In this document: positions 58,601 through 60,666 of the stretch, piece after piece
Layout of the letters: each line of letters starts with the position of its first letter
How positions within the stretch are numbered: position 1 is the stretch's first letter
Origin: a virus
DNA length: 60,666 bases
Virus record (IMG/VR): IMGVR_UViG_3300020453_000488
Coordinates: 1-60,666 of that record
Strand: one strand, 5' to 3'
Translations under genes and position numbers: made by a program
Notes under the pieces: model-generated
What the model saw: only the letters and a program-made list of their open reading frames with translations
Databases searched by the model: none
Told to the model about the DNA's origin: nothing

Positions 58601-60666
58601 TATTTGATCTAATGTAGCATCATCTAAATCTTCTCTGTTACTATTTTCTTTTACATATGTTCTAACATAATTTTCAATAGCTTTATCTACAAGTCCTTCT
58701 ACTACTTCTCCACCTGATTTTTCATAACCACCAATTTCTTTAAGTTTATCTTCCAAAGTCAATAATAATTTCATTTGGCTATTATTCAAATCTCCAGATT
58801 TTTTTATATTTCTTAACCCAGAATATGTAGCAATAAACTTATCAAAATTCAAAGCATAGTTAATATATTTTTGAGAATTATAATTTTTAGGATCATTCAT
58901 ATATTCTATAAACTTATCCATTTCTTTAATAGAAGATGTAAGAAGTTTAGTATATTCAGCTGCCATTTTTTTACCATCACCTATTAAAGTTGCAACCTCA
59001 ATAGCAGCTATTTTATCATCAATCATTTCAACAGCTTCAGCTCTTGTTTTGTCTAATGTAATTGCTGATCTTAATTGTAATAATGCGGTTTTTCTATCTA
59101 ACAATCCTTGTTTAAAATCTTGCAATGCAGTAAAAATAGTGTTGTATTCTGTAAGTCCATTTGCATCAGTAATATCTTCTGGCATTGCTTCGTTATCATC
59201 TAGATAACCATTCTTTAAAGTAGAGTTTTCATCTTTCTCAATTGTTCTTTGCATTTTTTCAGCACTCCAGCTATTTCTATCTTCAGGTATTAATTGATCA
59301 ACATACGGTTCATTTTGCTGATCTTGTTGAACTTGAAAACCTTCTAATCTAAATGTTCCTATATATTTACCATCTTCATTAAAATCTTTTTCAGTCCAGG
59401 GAACATGAATATGATAAGTCATTGTACCTAACCTACCATGCTCAACATCTAACCCCATGTTTTCAGCCATTCTTCTATAAAGATTGACTTGCATATCATG
59501 TTGTTGCTTTGTAGTCATATTTATACGTAAAGGCAAACCTTTTCTTTTTCCAGATAATTCTGTTTTTTGAATCTTATTACCTTTTGAATCTAATAAATAT
59601 TGACCATCTTCAGTTTCATATAATAATTTAGAATCTTCTCCTAAAGGAAAACTATTTGTACTATATGTAGGACTTTTAGAAAATCTATCAATTTTGTTAA
59701 TTGAATTTTTACTGGTTTTTAAATCTATAATTCTTATTTGTCCTGTTGGTGTAATAACCATTAAATCTACTGTACCAGCAGTTTTTGTCTTTTCATCATA
59801 TAAAATTACTTGTGGTAAAACAATATTTCTTTCTGGTTTACCCACCATTGTAGGTTCCATTTGAATATTTTTAACTGTTGCATATATTTGATTATATGCA
59901 TCTCTAACTACTTCAGGATCTAATACTGTCATATTATCTTTAATTTGATCTAAAGTTAATCCTGCAGCTATACCGTCTGTAATTGCATCAAAATCATTTC
60001 CTAATTCAAGAGCTATTCTTTTATCTTTTCTCACTGATTCAGGCATTGTACCTTTTACAACTGTAGTAGCTGATGTATATTTTTCTCCTGTTTTCACATC
60101 ATAGTATACATGATCTTTTTCATTTAATACTATTATAGTTTCACCATCTTGTACCCCGGTAGCAGTTAAAAAATCATAGTTACCATCTTCATCTGTAAAA
60201 GCACTATCTTTATCCATAGGTGCATTTCCAGGTGTATGAAATAATTGTGCTACAATCTTTTTTTGAAGCTCATTTCCTTGATCTATTGCATCTTGTATAA
60301 TGGCCGTTTTAGCAGGAGATAAAGAATACTGAACTTTATTTACTTTATCTTTATTTGCTAATGATAAATCAAATGAAATATCTGAAGTATTTAAAAGTTT
60401 GGCAATATCAGATAATGTTGCAAAGCCAACTATAGATTCAACTCTAACACCCTTTAATTTTTTACCACTTATATATTTATGTAGATCTTTTAAAATTGTT
60501 ATGAAAAAATCAAACAAATCTTTTATCATTGTTGTCCAACTTTCTGTTGGTTTATTTTCATATTCTCTATTAAAGTGTCTAGATAAAGCTTGTGTTACTA
60601 TTTCTTTATCTATTTGAGTTTGATCAAAAAATACATCATCACTAGTTTTGTATGCATTTTCAATTT
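55634..60666 (-). CDS. giant putative internal virion/cargo protein with PD-(D/E)XK domain (5' end cut off)
   Basis: At least 1,677 residues, open through the right window edge; an internal Met at 60529 is not its true start because coding-like sequence continues upstream of it. Counting from that Met, residues about 225-275 hold a PD-(D/E)XK-type nuclease core: AGTVDLMVITPTGQIRIIDL and KTSKN (Asp 255, Asp 269, Lys 271). The middle 900 residues are long helices and charged coiled coils; the C-terminal part has a hydrophobic segment MAIMFTTLALASLLKGLWED and an acidic patch DDDDD. Size, order and helical content are those of ejected inner-virion proteins of large podoviruses. I found no RNA polymerase metal-binding motif. 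Confidence 0.65.
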   Translation of the reverse strand, partial: IENAYKTSDDVFFDQTQIDKEIVTQALSRHFNREYENKPTESWTTMIKDLFDFFITILKDLHKYISGKKLKGVRVESIVGFATLSDIAKLLNTSDISFDLSLANKDKVNKVQYSLSPAKTAIIQDAIDQGNELQKKIVAQLFHTPGNAPMDKDSAFTDEDGNYDFLTATGVQDGETIIVLNEKDHVYYDVKTGEKYTSATTVVKGTMPESVRKDKRIALELGNDFDAITDGIAAGLTLDQIKDNMTVLDPEVVRDAYNQIYATVKNIQMEPTMVGKPERNIVLPQVILYDEKTKTAGTVDLMVITPTGQIRIIDLKTSKNSINKIDRFSKSPTYSTNSFPLGEDSKLLYETEDGQYLLDSKGNKIQKTELSGKRKGLPLRINMTTKQQHDMQVNLYRRMAENMGLDVEHGRLGTMTYHIHVPWTEKDFNEDGKYIGTFRLEGFQVQQDQQNEPYVDQLIPEDRNSWSAEKMQRTIEKDENSTLKNGYLDDNEAMPEDITDANGLTEYNTIFTALQDFKQGLLDRKTALLQLRSAITLDKTRAEAVEMIDDKIAAIEVATLIGDGKKMAAEYTKLLTSSIKEMDKFIEYMNDPKNYNSQKYINYALNFDKFIATYSGLRNIKKSGDLNNSQMKLLLTLEDKLKEIGGYEKSGGEVVEGLVDKAIENYVRTYVKENSNREDLDDATLDQIMKLGEDIGLFEFGTYDLSTSRDTLLALMDKVFKAKQQEVLDKIANREYRIRQAASALAKLSPGNDQNEFYNYMLEFDEEGVPTGMVVQKIGQQYWNKKKTFYDKLSDASGTPLQYRHIDSIEEAKKTKQGREDIAYNIALHKRKMEFAIFMRAEYTQDGTLRDGRYHRYNDEFKKARLAHETYVQVGENHGHWEQKKGISDAVYQKYLVKYYDQKDNVTKSEYIGGEFTGRVYDVPTRFYVKKDYVVINETAKNDKGGLESMVSEKWDKIMNPTDALGEAQKEFYNTYMEIYNDMLEKLPMTTRDKMLGKMPLIKNTFFESLKDKPNVVANMWTKMTRGTKDFFTSTAHSRRVVLDEQGNLTDQLPIFYVGSPRTEEQLKKILDDIEALETRYKEGGSNAISFEDYKKELEILKGEEAKIRQVPTRSEISKDMADSLLRFTAMAENYEVMGQAEDTINAMLKIIERRTYSTSDNIVTAYVKGKKERVGEVKGTDSNVYKRAKKWMSMVYYNNDSMSKSVADKMVSKIIRYSSLSYVAWNPFGNINNYVIARLNNGVEVAGQRFFSAKSYARATAEFNKRVMPDLARKTAFAGGQFASGQYDQYEAQSKYEAFVELFRMMDNTADIRESGYNGKKGLFSKLMDLGYLLQDGAEYNVQTKVGMAMIMDVQVRRSEDGNGGETLSLWDAMEFNSVTHKLTLKEGFDEVAERNSADPKSGERTWKKYNDQWRYQYRNKIREVNKQIHGNYAHEDRMVIQSHWGGELIAQFHKWVVPAIKARYRKEYFDENVGWLEGRYRTLFQLTKWAWKNKANMKNLKEQFKQDFGEGNRAKMKVLNLWRAGGEMAIMFTTLALASLLKGLWEDDDDDSPTMRRLKNATVYQADRAYKELIQFAWFTPDGVKQIWQMVGSPIASTRTLGELTEAFVSTVDYAYYGLTQPPEEFYKNSDIYYQRRPRKGQLKMAKEWKDAVPIIYGIQRWADFENQKDFYIK

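Noticed and set aside
1-60666. tRNA genes and CRISPR arrays
   Set aside because: I scanned for cloverleaf features (for example the T-arm GTTCRA) and for regular spacer repeats and saw none; a tRNAscan run would be needed to be sure.
55634-60666. Virion RNA polymerase of crAss-like phages
   Set aside because: The giant gene lacks the DxDxD-type metal-binding loop of the double-psi barrel polymerases in the visible part.

Overview
The window is a piece of a tailed-phage (Caudoviricetes) genome whose host is most likely a Bacteroidota bacterium, probably a marine or aquatic Flavobacteriia-like host. Phage identity rests on a contiguous major capsid - scaffold - portal - large terminase block, a 3-TM holin, an endolysin, a collagen-like fibre and a complete phage replisome. 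The Bacteroidota assignment is an inference. The DNA is very AT-rich, start codons generally lack a Shine-Dalgarno sequence, and several intergenic regions carry the Bacteroidota -7 box TAnnTTTG. The capsid, portal and terminase look like those of large podoviruses of the Cellulophaga-phage / crAss-like neighbourhood, but this was judged by eye only. I see no integrase and no virion-type giant RNA polymerase. Both window ends cut through genes.

Layout. (1) 1-16.3 kb, leftward: late genes. In transcription order from 16.3 kb down they are a SAM methyltransferase, a peptidoglycan-binding/L,D-transpeptidase-like endolysin, HTH and IHF-like DNA-binding proteins, a PD-(D/E)XK nuclease, a second methyltransferase, a DUF3310 protein, a two-domain glycosyltransferase, a GroES-like co-chaperonin, the terminase, portal, scaffold and capsid genes, and a cut-off virion gene. 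(2) 16.3-16.5 kb: divergent control region with a direct repeat and a GC-rich hairpin. (3) 16.5-48.7 kb, rightward: early and replication genes. It begins with short genes interleaved with structured RNA elements, including a roughly 0.86 kb ORF-free, densely base-paired stretch (17.8-18.7 kb) that I interpret as a giant ornate non-coding RNA. The replication and repair genes follow: SF2 helicase, radical-SAM photoproduct-lyase-like enzyme, HAD phosphatase, DnaA-C-like protein, DnaB-type helicase, Sak4-like ATPase, SSB-like proteins, TOPRIM primase, RusA, a vWA-metalloprotein/MoxR ATPase cluster, PD-(D/E)XK exonuclease, family B polymerase and MazG. One opposed gene at 27.6-28.1 kb has its own divergent promoter region. 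(4) 47.6-49.0 kb: small membrane proteins and lipoproteins. (5) 48.9-52.9 kb, leftward: holin, collagen-like fibre and several tiny genes. (6) 53-55.1 kb, rightward: class II ribonucleotide reductase. (7) 55.2-60.7 kb, leftward: two membrane proteins and a giant, probably virion-internal protein that runs off the right edge.

How it works together (inference). The rightward genes would take over nucleotide supply (RNR, MazG), replicate DNA (DnaA-C/HTH initiators, helicase, primase, PolB, SSB-like proteins), and recombine and repair it (Sak4, RusA, PD-(D/E)XK, photoproduct lyase, PNK-type phosphatase). The leftward blocks then build and package virions and lyse the cell. The most unusual content is the large structured RNA with its satellite RNA elements at the head of the early region. 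The MoxR/vWA cluster with related helical-repeat partner proteins is the second most unusual.
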